Below are positions 44,877 through 52,821 of a DNA stretch of 64,000 bases, in pieces (positions within the stretch are counted from its first letter, which is position 1; the number at the start of each line of letters is the position of its first letter). The DNA is from Comamonas fluminis (GTDB taxonomy: Bacteria > Pseudomonadota > Gammaproteobacteria > Burkholderiales > Burkholderiaceae_C): assembly GCF_019186805.1 (NCBI RefSeq), contig NZ_CP066783.1:2617501-2681500 (forward strand), given 5' to 3'. The notes beneath the pieces were generated by a model. The model did no database searches. It had not been told where the DNA came from and saw only the letters and a list, made by a program, of their open reading frames with translations. The translations under genes and the position numbers were made by a program.

Positions 44877-45110
44877 ACAGGTGCCCGATGTCCATTCGGG
44901 TTAAACGGGAACAGGGTGCAAAACCCTGGCTGCCCCCGCAACGGTAAGCAGATCAACACCGCTTCTGGGCTTTTGCAATATATGCAAAAAGCCAGCCACT
45001 GGCGTTCTACGTGGCCTCGTCATCGAGGTGCGCGGCAGCGCCGGGAAGGTGAAGCAGTGGGCATGGGGCCTCGCGCCCCAAGCCATTTGCCAGCCCGGAT
45101 ACCGGCCTGT
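44877..45110 (+). ncRNA. Cobalamin riboswitch upstream of btuCD
   Basis: The B12-box type core is clear: GGTGCC at 44881, ACGGGAACAGGGTG, the complementary CCCTGG, and CCCCCGCAACGGTAAGC at 44933-44949, ending with GCCCGGATACCGGCCTGT. P1 can pair ACAGG (44877-44881) with CCTGT (45106-45110). High adenosylcobalamin should reduce expression of the uptake genes. Its 5' edge touches the prophage end. Confidence 0.85.
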
Positions 45111-45332
45111 TATTTGCAACACCGGCCTGCGGGGAGCAGCGTGATGGCAACAGGCTATGCCGCGCTTTCACCGCACGCGCACCCTCCCGCCTGATCTCAT
45201 CGCCTGCATGCAAGCCGCCTGCTTTGACAAGATAGCGATGAGATTTCCCACACGGCCTTTGATCTTCCACCCTGCCCTTACACAGCAAGGCGATAGCCCG
45301 GCATCTGGCCTGACCAGCGTTCTACGGCTCTC

Positions 45333-46418
45333 ATGACGGCGCCTTCGACTCAAGCCTTCACCCGGCAGCGTCATCAGCTGAAACTGTGGCTGTTTGCACT
45401 GACGGCCGTGCTGCTGCTGTCTCTGACGCTGGCCATTACGCTGGGGCCGGTGCGCATTGGGCCCACTCAAGCATGGCAAATCACCGCGCATGAACTGGCG
45501 CAGCGCCTGGGCATGGAAACCCAGCCTGCCAGCTGGAGCACGGCCCAGTATCAGATTGTCTGGCGCGTTCGCCTGCCGCGTGTGCTGCTGGCGGCCATGA
45601 CTGGCGCCGGCCTTGCCCTGGTGGGTGTAGCCATGCAGGCCATGGTTCGCAACCCGCTGGCTGACCCCTACCTGCTGGGCGTTTCATCGGGAGCATCAGT
45701 GGGCGCCGTCAGTGTGCTGGCCTTTGGCACACTGGCATTTGCGGGGGAACTGGCCTTACCACTGGGCGCTTTTGGCGGCGCACTGGCAGCCTGCACAGCG
45801 GTGTATTTTCTCGCCCATACCAATGGACGATTGCAGGCCTCGCGATTGATTCTGGGTGGCGTCGCCATTGCCTACTGTCTTGGTGGCGTCACCAGCCTGA
45901 TCATTCTGACAGCCAACCAGCGTGAGCTGGCGAACTCCGTGCTGACCTGGACTCTGGGCAGTCTGGCCGGAACCCGCTGGAAAGAGCTGGGGCTGCCTGC
46001 TGCCCTGCTGCTGGCAGGAATTGCGCTGCTGCTGGCGCAGGCGCGTTCGCTCAATGCATTGCTGTCTGGCGAAGAAACTGCAGCCACTCTGGGTGTGGAC
46101 ACCACACGCACCCGGCGCTGGCTGTTTTTGCTCGTCTCGATGGTGACGGGAGTTCTTGTTGCGCTGACAGGCCCCATCGGCTTTGTGGGCCTGATCGTGC
46201 CGCATATCACCCGCATGCTGGTGGGCGCCGAGCACCGGCGGGTACTACCTGTCGCAGCGCTGACAGGTGCCATCTTCCTGGTCTGGGTCGATGTGTTTTC
46301 CCGCATCAGCTTTGCCCCTGCCGAAGTGCCCGTTGGCGTCATCACGTCGCTGCTGGGCGGGCCCTTCTTTGTCTGGATGCTATGCCGCAAGAGCGCCCGG
46401 GAAAGGATCAGCCTGTGA
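45333..46418 (+). CDS. btuC: Cobalamin ABC transporter permease (FecCD/BtuC family)
   Basis: A 361-residue inner-membrane protein with about nine to ten hydrophobic segments. Family blocks: WRVRLPRVLLAAMTGAGLALVGVAMQ, RNPLADPYLLGVSSGASVGAV, and TGPIGFVGLIVPHITRMLVG. It lies behind a cobalamin riboswitch and is coupled to the ATPase gene, so vitamin B12 (or cobinamide) is the expected substrate. About 220 nt of riboswitch leader remain between the aptamer and the ATG. Confidence 0.85.
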   Translation: MTAPSTQAFTRQRHQLKLWLFALTAVLLLSLTLAITLGPVRIGPTQAWQITAHELAQRLGMETQPASWSTAQYQIVWRVRLPRVLLAAMTGAGLALVGVAMQAMVRNPLADPYLLGVSSGASVGAVSVLAFGTLAFAGELALPLGAFGGALAACTAVYFLAHTNGRLQASRLILGGVAIAYCLGGVTSLIILTANQRELANSVLTWTLGSLAGTRWKELGLPAALLLAGIALLLAQARSLNALLSGEETAATLGVDTTRTRRWLFLLVSMVTGVLVALTGPIGFVGLIVPHITRMLVGAEHRRVLPVAALTGAIFLVWVDVFSRISFAPAEVPVGVITSLLGGPFFVWMLCRKSARERISL

Positions 46419-47203
46419 ACGGCCAACACTACTTGCTGGAAGCCCGGCAACTGCACTGGCAAGCTGCAGCCACCCATATCGTCAAAGACATCAGTCTGCA
46501 TATTCAGCGCGGCGAATTGGTCGGCCTGCTGGGGCCCAATGGCAGCGGCAAATCCACCTTGCTGCGCATGATCTACCGCATCCTCAAGCCTTCCAGTGGC
46601 ACGGTCTGCATGCAAGAGCAAGACGTCTGGCAGCGCAGTGCCCGCGACAATGCCCGCGCCATGGCTGTGCTGGCGCAAGAGAACACCGGTGAGTTTGATC
46701 TGCGCGTCTGTGATGTGGTGCTCATGGGGCGCACCCCCCGTCAAAGCGCTTTTTCTCGCGACAGTGAAGAGGACTTGCGCATCGTCACTCAGTCTCTGGC
46801 ACAGGTGCACGCCCAGGCGCTGACCGAGCGCATGTTCTCCACCCTCTCAGGCGGTGAAAAGCAGCGAGTGCTGATGGCCAGAGCACTGGCGCAGCAAGCC
46901 CAATTGCTGGTGCTGGACGAGCCCACCAATCACCTGGATGTACGCCACCAGTTCGAGCTGATGAACCTGATACGCAGCCTGGGCCTGACCACACTGGCTG
47001 CACTGCATGAGCTGCCGCTGGCCGCCCATTACTGCGACCGCCTTTATCTGCTCAAGGATGGCGCGCTGGCTGCACAGGGCACGCCCGCCGAGGTGCTGAC
47101 GCCGCAGATCATTGCCCAGGTCTATGGCGTGCAGGCGCAGGTGCGCATCAACGAGCGCAGCGGCAAGCCTCTGATTGAGTTCATGCCGGACCAATTGCTC
47201 TGA
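46415..47203 (+). CDS. btuD: Cobalamin ABC transporter ATPase (BtuD-like)
   Basis: A 262-residue ABC ATPase: Walker A GPNGSGKST (40-48), signature LSGGEKQRV (about 145-153), Walker B LLVLDEPTNHLD. GTG at 46415 overlaps the btuC stop (GTGA) and has AAGGA upstream; an in-frame ATG at 46382 would lie inside btuC. With BtuC and the binding protein at 49792 it makes a type II importer. Confidence 0.85.
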   Translation: MNGQHYLLEARQLHWQAAATHIVKDISLHIQRGELVGLLGPNGSGKSTLLRMIYRILKPSSGTVCMQEQDVWQRSARDNARAMAVLAQENTGEFDLRVCDVVLMGRTPRQSAFSRDSEEDLRIVTQSLAQVHAQALTERMFSTLSGGEKQRVLMARALAQQAQLLVLDEPTNHLDVRHQFELMNLIRSLGLTTLAALHELPLAAHYCDRLYLLKDGALAAQGTPAEVLTPQIIAQVYGVQAQVRINERSGKPLIEFMPDQLL

Positions 47204-47263
47204 ATAACGCTTGAAAGCGCCCAAGGACTGCTAAACTCTTGCGGCGCCTTGATGGCGCTTCGT

Positions 47264-47506
47264 TTCGGAAGGTGCTTGCTCTTAAAACAGCGAGTGAAAC
47301 GGGAACAAGGTCTGATCTCTCGATCAGGAAGCCTTGGCTGCCCCCGCAACGGTAAGCAGGAACACACAGCTCACGCAAGTCGCAGCAGCGCTTGCAGCCA
47401 CTGGAGATGATTCGGCCCTCGCTACGCGAGGTTTCGAGTTTTTCGGGAAGGCGAGATGTGCATTCAGCAATGAATGGCCTGTGAGCCCGGAGACCGGCCT
47501 GCCGAT
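47264..47506 (+). ncRNA. Cobalamin riboswitch upstream of the TonB-dependent receptor gene
   Basis: GGTGC at 47271, AACGGGAACAAGGT, the complementary GCCTTGG, CCCCCGCAACGGTAAGC near 47341-47357, and the ending GAGCCCGGAGACCGGCCTGCCG. A P1 of CGGAAGG with CCTGCCG is possible. It should control the receptor, the binding protein and probably the chelatase genes behind them. Confidence 0.9.
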
Positions 47507-47650
47507 GACTCAACTCCGCCCCATGGGCGGTTTTCACGACAACTGTCTGCGGGGTGCGGATAGCGGCCATTTGGTGGATGCGGTCATGCCTGTCAAAGGC
47601 AGACAGTTCTGCGGCACAGCTATCCCTTCAGGCAGTTTCGACCTCCTGAT

Positions 47651-49792
47651 ATGTGCTTTCATCCACAAAACTCTGTTTCTCTTCACTCCTCCCTTCACTC
47701 CAAGCATCAGTTGCGCCATCTTGGCAGCACCGCGTTAAAACTGCTGTTGCTCTGCCCGACAGTCAGCATGGCCCAGCAGGCTCTGCCCGAAGTCACGGTG
47801 CAGGAAAAACGCCAGCCTGCCCATGAGCTGCAGACCAGCCAGCCAGCCACCTCTGCCTCGCATGTGAACGTACCCGTGCTGGACCTGCCTGCCAGCGTCA
47901 GTGGCGTGTCGTCGCAGCAAATCGAAGAGCGCGCCGATTACAGCGTCTCTGACGCTGTCACCCGCACCGTGGGCCTGAGCGCTTCGGGCGCACCGGGCAA
48001 TGGCGGCCTGTCTTTTTCCAGCCGTGGCTTCAATGGTGTGAACTCCATTGGCGTTGCCGAGGACGGCATTACCCTGGGAGTGGCAGCAGGCACCATCAAC
48101 TACCCCGGCGACAGCTGGGGCTATGAACGCATAGAAGTGCTGCGTGGCCCCGCATCGCTGATGTATGGCAGCGGCACCATGGGCGCCACGTTGAATGCCA
48201 TTCGCAAACAGCCCAGCCGGGAGCGTTCCTCCGAAGTGCTGCTAGGCGCTGGCGGCAACGGCAAGGTCTACAGCGGCATTGGCACCACCGGTGCGCTGGG
48301 CGAGACCGTGAGCTACCGCATCGACGCCTATGGTGAACGCAGCGACGGAGAACGAGACTTGGGCAAATCCAGCAGCGGCAAGCTGATGAGCGCATTGCGC
48401 TGGACGCCGCGCAGCGACGTGACCGTGGACCTGAGTGCCGACATCAGCCGCCAAAAGCCCGAGCGCTACTTTGGCAGCCCCGTGGTTGACGGACAGATCG
48501 TCAAGGAACTGCGCCACAAGAATTACAACGTACTGGATGCCATTGACGAGTTCAAGGACCAGCGCTTTCGCGCCAAGGCGCAATGGCAGGCCAGCGATGC
48601 ATTGACGCTGCGCAACGAAATCTATCACTTCAAGTCTGACCGCCACTGGAGAAATATCGAGGGCTATGACTACAACCCCTCCACAGCGCAGGTGGACCGC
48701 TACGACTATCTTGAAATCAGCCACGATGTGCAGCAGACGGGCAACCGCATGGGTCTGGACCTCAAGGCCGGAGCACATCAGATTGCCATGGGCTGGGATA
48801 TTTCAAACGCCAAGTTCAGCAATATGAGCAACTCCCCCTACACCGGGGAGTCCACTGTCTCTGCCTTCCAGCCACAAAATGGCTACTGGGACAGCCCAGA
48901 CGCCTTCCTGCCACGCATGAGCTCCAGCATTCGCCAGAACGCGCTGTACCTGGAAGATGCCTGGAAAATCAACGAGCAATGGCTGCTGATGGCTGGTCTG
49001 CGCCGCGACTGGTATGACTTCTCGCGCACAGATATCCAGACTGGCGCCGGTTTCGACAAGCCTCTGAACGGCACTTCCTGGCGCCTCGGGCTGACCCACA
49101 AATTCAGCGCCCTCAGCAGCGCCTATGTACAGACCAGCACCGGTCATGACCCTGTGACCAGCCTGTTGTCCATTGCCCAGTCGCAATCGGGCTTCAGCCT
49201 CAGCAAAGGCCGCCAGGTCGAGGTCGGCTACAAGCAGCAGTTGGCCGATGGCCGTGGCGAATGGACAGTGGCGGCCTACCGCATCGTCAAGGATGACATC
49301 ATCACCCGCGACCCGGAGCGCCCTTCTCTGTCTGTTCAGGGTGGCCAGCAGTCTTCCCGGGGGCTGGAGCTGACAGGTCTTGTTCACGCCAGCAAGGCGC
49401 TGCGCTTTGAAGGCAATCTGTCCTATGTCGATGCGCAGTTTGACCGCCTGCTCGAAGGCAGCAAGGGCATCAACCGCGCTGGTAACCGCCCCAGCAATGT
49501 GCCGCGCGTCACCGCCAACCTCTGGGGCCACTACCGCACCGGCCCATGGCAAGCGTCGCTGGGTGTGCGCTATGTTGGCGATCGCTATGCAGACAATGCC
49601 AACACCACCCGCCTGCCTTCCTATGTGGTCACAGACGCTGCACTGAGCTGGGATGTCAACCCGCGCACCACGCTGCGTCTGGTGGGGCGCAACCTGACCA
49701 ACCGCATCTACGCCACCGCAGCCCAAAGCAGCACCCAGTGGCTGCTGGGTCGCGGGCGCAGCGTGGAGCTTTCGGCGCTGATGCGCTTCTGA
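47651..49792 (+). CDS. TonB-dependent outer-membrane receptor, probable cobalamin uptake
   Basis: A 713-residue protein: signal peptide ending SMAQQ, plug domain (about 60-190; VLDLPASVSGVSSQQIEERADYSVSDAV, YERIEVLRGPASLMYGSGTMGATLN) and a beta-barrel ending in Phe (SVELSALMRF). The sequence type is that of siderophore receptors rather than E. coli BtuB, but the riboswitch and neighbours point to a corrinoid. Substrate is inference from context. Confidence 0.8.
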   Translation: MCFHPQNSVSLHSSLHSKHQLRHLGSTALKLLLLCPTVSMAQQALPEVTVQEKRQPAHELQTSQPATSASHVNVPVLDLPASVSGVSSQQIEERADYSVSDAVTRTVGLSASGAPGNGGLSFSSRGFNGVNSIGVAEDGITLGVAAGTINYPGDSWGYERIEVLRGPASLMYGSGTMGATLNAIRKQPSRERSSEVLLGAGGNGKVYSGIGTTGALGETVSYRIDAYGERSDGERDLGKSSSGKLMSALRWTPRSDVTVDLSADISRQKPERYFGSPVVDGQIVKELRHKNYNVLDAIDEFKDQRFRAKAQWQASDALTLRNEIYHFKSDRHWRNIEGYDYNPSTAQVDRYDYLEISHDVQQTGNRMGLDLKAGAHQIAMGWDISNAKFSNMSNSPYTGESTVSAFQPQNGYWDSPDAFLPRMSSSIRQNALYLEDAWKINEQWLLMAGLRRDWYDFSRTDIQTGAGFDKPLNGTSWRLGLTHKFSALSSAYVQTSTGHDPVTSLLSIAQSQSGFSLSKGRQVEVGYKQQLADGRGEWTVAAYRIVKDDIITRDPERPSLSVQGGQQSSRGLELTGLVHASKALRFEGNLSYVDAQFDRLLEGSKGINRAGNRPSNVPRVTANLWGHYRTGPWQASLGVRYVGDRYADNANTTRLPSYVVTDAALSWDVNPRTTLRLVGRNLTNRIYATAAQSSTQWLLGRGRSVELSALMRF

Positions 49793-50859
49793 TGGCATTG
49801 AGGCCTGTTGCCATGCAAGCCATTTGCTTGAATCGTTGCAGCGCCTCAGTCCTGCTGGCAGCCTCGCTGCTGGCAGGCTGCGGTGAATCCTCTGCCCCAC
49901 AGGCAAGCCCACCTCAGGCGCGCCAGCACCAGCCGCCGCTGGAGCTGTCTGTCTGCGGCCAGACCGTGCGCTACGACAAGGTGCCGCAGCGCGCCGTCAC
50001 GCACGATGTGAACATCACCGAGATGTTTCTCTACCTGGGTCTGGGTCAGCGGCTGGTGGGCTACTCGGGCATCCCTTCCAGCAAGGAAATCAGCCCGCAG
50101 TTGCGCCCCTGGCTGCAGAGCCTTCCCAACCTCTCTTCACAGGGAATGAACCTGGAAGTCTTGCTGGGTGCAGAGGCCGACTTCGTCTTCGGCGGCTGGA
50201 GCTACGGCTTCCGCCCCGGCGCAGTCACCCCTGAAAGGCTGGCCAGCCACGGTATTGCGTCCTATGTGCTGTCCGAATCCTGCATTCGCGTGCAAAAGCG
50301 CGAACGTGTGGCGCTCGACGACGGGCTGCAGGATCTGGAAAACATCAGCCGCATCTTCGCCGTCAGCTCACAAGCCCAGCCGCGCATCGACAAGCTGCGC
50401 GCATCTCAGGCCCTGCTGCGCCAGCAAATGCAGGGCAATCCGGTACGACCCCGCGTCTTCGTCTATGACAGCGGCCAGGAAATCCCTGTCACCGTCGGCC
50501 ACTTCGGCATGCCGCAGGCCATGCTGGATGAAGCGGGTGCGAGCAATATCTTTGCCGACCTGAACCAGAACTGGCAGCGCGGCAACTGGGAAGACGTGAT
50601 CGAGCGCGACCCAGAGTGGATTGTGATCGTCGATTACGGCCAGCCAGATGCGCAAGGCAAGATCGACTTCTTGCTACAGAAAAAAGAGCTGGAAGCGGTT
50701 TCTGCTATTAAGAATCGGCGCTTTTTTGTCATGAGCTATGCCGAGGCCACGCCTGGCCCGCGCAATATCGAAGCCACCCAGCGCCTGGCTGCCGCCTTGC
50801 ACCCCGATCGCAAGATCACGGTCCAGCCCGTGGAGCTTTCTGCAGGAGAGCTGCCATGA
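49792..50859 (+). CDS. Cobalamin/metal-chelate ABC substrate-binding lipoprotein (BtuF-like)
   Basis: A 355-residue protein with a lipoprotein signal (SVLLAASLLAGC) and a class III periplasmic binding fold (PQRAVTHDVNITEMFLYLGLGQRLVGYSG, DWI/VDYGQPDA late block). The start overlaps the receptor stop (TGATG) at 49792; ATG at 49813 is an alternative. No permease gene lies beside it, so it probably serves the btuCD pair 2.6 kb upstream under the other riboswitch. Confidence 0.8.
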   Translation: MALRPVAMQAICLNRCSASVLLAASLLAGCGESSAPQASPPQARQHQPPLELSVCGQTVRYDKVPQRAVTHDVNITEMFLYLGLGQRLVGYSGIPSSKEISPQLRPWLQSLPNLSSQGMNLEVLLGAEADFVFGGWSYGFRPGAVTPERLASHGIASYVLSESCIRVQKRERVALDDGLQDLENISRIFAVSSQAQPRIDKLRASQALLRQQMQGNPVRPRVFVYDSGQEIPVTVGHFGMPQAMLDEAGASNIFADLNQNWQRGNWEDVIERDPEWIVIVDYGQPDAQGKIDFLLQKKELEAVSAIKNRRFFVMSYAEATPGPRNIEATQRLAAALHPDRKITVQPVELSAGELP

Positions 50860-51680
50860 ATGCGCCCTCTCCCAGCCATCTGCTTGCGGACGCCCGGACA
50901 CCAGCGGCCGCATCGCTCTCCATCATCTTGCTCAGCCGGGGCGGTGCCTACACCGCGGGCATGACAGAGTTGAACGAACTGGCGTCAAGGCTGCAAACGG
51001 CCATGGACGCCGCTGGCAAGTCTGTGCAACTCGTCACTGCCGCTTATGTGGACCGCGCCCAGCCTACGCTGATGGAGGCGCTGGACCTGTGCGCCAATGC
51101 GCAGACCATCCTGATCCTGCCCGTGATGGTGCCCGATGAAGCATCGCTGCGCCGCTGGCTGCACAAGCTCATCATGCGCTGGCGGGCTGGTCAGCAATCC
51201 GCACAGCAGCCCATGCCGCACATCGTATTTGGCCAGCCGTTGCTACAGTTGCAGGGCCTGACAGAATTGCTGACCCGCACCGTCGATGACGCACTGCGCC
51301 AGCCCGATGTACCCGAGGTGCTGGGCGATGACCCGTGGGAGCACGACCCCAAGGGCTGGTCGCAGGTGCCAGACCACCAGCACCATGTGCTGTGGTGCGT
51401 GGGTCCGCGCTGCGCGGCCAAGGGGGCGCTGCAAATGTGGCCAGCGCTGACGCGCGCGATACGCGAAACCCCAGCCCTCAAAAACAGCGTACAGCCGCTG
51501 CAAACCGGCTGCCAGTTCCCCTGCAACCATGGGCCGCTGATGATCGTCTATCCGGACGGCGTCTGGTACGGCCCCATGAATGCCGAAAGCATCGCCCCCG
51601 TGCTGACGCGCCATGTGCAAGACCGCGAGGTGGATGAAGCTCTCCACGTACACGGCCCGCGCTGCCTGCAACCCAACTGA
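50856..51680 (+). CDS. CbiX-like chelatase domain fused to a thioredoxin-like 2Fe-2S ferredoxin
   Basis: A 274-residue protein. Residues about 20-145 are CbiX-like (SIILLSRGGAYTAGMTELNELASRL, AYVDRAQPTLMEAL, ILILPVMVPDEASLRRWL). Residues about 175-265 are a thioredoxin-fold ferredoxin (LWCVGPRC at about 179-186, TGCQFPCNHGPLMIVYPDGVWYG). It is coupled to the binding-protein gene by ATGA. Likely part of cobalt insertion or tetrapyrrole handling before the CobN complex; whether the CbiX part keeps its chelating histidines is uncertain. Confidence 0.7.
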   Translation: MNAPSPSHLLADARTPAAASLSIILLSRGGAYTAGMTELNELASRLQTAMDAAGKSVQLVTAAYVDRAQPTLMEALDLCANAQTILILPVMVPDEASLRRWLHKLIMRWRAGQQSAQQPMPHIVFGQPLLQLQGLTELLTRTVDDALRQPDVPEVLGDDPWEHDPKGWSQVPDHQHHVLWCVGPRCAAKGALQMWPALTRAIRETPALKNSVQPLQTGCQFPCNHGPLMIVYPDGVWYGPMNAESIAPVLTRHVQDREVDEALHVHGPRCLQPN

Positions 51681-51710
51681 TTTCACACGTTCCAACCCGG
51701 AGATAGCACC

Positions 51711-52757
51711 ATGCAAACCACCAAGATCCCCGCCACCATCGTCACCGGATTTCTGGGCAGCGGCAAAACCACACTGATGCGCCACATTCTGGAGCAGGCC
51801 AAGGGCCTGCGTGTGGCCGTCATCGTCAATGAGTTTGGCGAGCTGGGCATTGATGGCGAAATCCTCAAAACCTGCGCCATTGGCTGCGCGGAAGAAGGTG
51901 GCGCCGACGGACAGATCTATGAGCTGGCCAACGGCTGCATGTGCTGCACCGTGCAGGAAGAGTTCTTCCCCGTGATGAAGGCCCTGGCCGAACGCCGCGC
52001 CGATATTGATGTGCTGCTGATTGAAACCAGCGGCCTCGCCCTGCCCAAGCCGCTGGTACAGGCCTTTCAGTGGCCCGATATTGCCAATGTGTTCACCGTG
52101 GATTCAGTGGTCACCGTGGTGGATACACCCGCCGCCGCCGCTGGCCAGTTTGCCCATGACCCGCATGCCGTCGATGAGCAGCGCCAGGCCGATCCCAACC
52201 TGGACCACGACGCCAGCCTGCACGAGCTGTTTGAAGACCAGCTCTCTGCGGCCGACCTGGTGGTGCTGTCCAAGGCCGATCTGGTCACGCCCGAGCAGCT
52301 AGCCCAAGTACGCGCCCTTGTGGCCGAAGAAGTGCCCGCCAGCGTGAAGATGATCGAAGCCGTGCAAGGCCAGGTGCCGCTGAATGTGCTGCTGGGCCAG
52401 CACCGCGCGGCTGAAGTCAGCATCAACGACAAGCACAGCCACCACGACCACGACGAAGACCATGACCACGATGCCTTCGATTCGCTGCACATCGACCTGG
52501 GCGCGGTGGACCGCGACCGCCTGATGCAGACGCTGCAAGGCATCGTCGAGCAGCACGCCGTGCTGCGCGTCAAAGGTTTTGCAGCACTGCCGGGCAAAAA
52601 GATGCGCCTGCTGGTGCAAGGCGTGGGCCGCCGCTTTGATGCCTACTTTGACCGCGCCTGGGCCGATGGCGAGACCGCTGCCACGCGCCTGGTCTTCATC
52701 GGCAAGCAACTGGATGCCGCTGTGCTGCAGCAGGCATTGAAGACCGCAGAAGTCTAA
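51711..52757 (+). CDS. cobW: CobW-type GTPase metallochaperone
   Basis: A 348-residue COG0523 protein. Walker A GFLGSGKT (13-20), the metal motif GCMCC (75-79), ESS/ETSG segment and a His/Asp-rich stretch at about 240-255 (HSHHDHDEDHDHD), then the C-terminal CobW domain. It probably delivers cobalt to the CobN chelatase, which is encoded next. Confidence 0.9.
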   Translation: MQTTKIPATIVTGFLGSGKTTLMRHILEQAKGLRVAVIVNEFGELGIDGEILKTCAIGCAEEGGADGQIYELANGCMCCTVQEEFFPVMKALAERRADIDVLLIETSGLALPKPLVQAFQWPDIANVFTVDSVVTVVDTPAAAAGQFAHDPHAVDEQRQADPNLDHDASLHELFEDQLSAADLVVLSKADLVTPEQLAQVRALVAEEVPASVKMIEAVQGQVPLNVLLGQHRAAEVSINDKHSHHDHDEDHDHDAFDSLHIDLGAVDRDRLMQTLQGIVEQHAVLRVKGFAALPGKKMRLLVQGVGRRFDAYFDRAWADGETAATRLVFIGKQLDAAVLQQALKTAEV

Positions 52758-52821
52758 GTATTTAGTAAAAACCGGCGCTGGCGCACAACTGGCGCGCGCC
52801 ACCAGCTATTGTTTTTGAACC

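Noticed and set aside
3020..44884. Five-base target duplication flanking the prophage
   Set aside because: Candidate termini TGTAAC at 3025 (flank AATTT) and CA ends at 44847, 44855, 44873 and 44879 (flanks CCTCC, CTAGT, GCAAC, GGTGC) do not match. The end at 44879 would also remove part of the riboswitch P1 stem. Exact ends left open.
44715..45194. 159-codon plus-strand frame over the phage end and first riboswitch
   Set aside because: It crosses the riboswitch core and the transposase-site repeats; composition is that of translated structured RNA, not of a protein.
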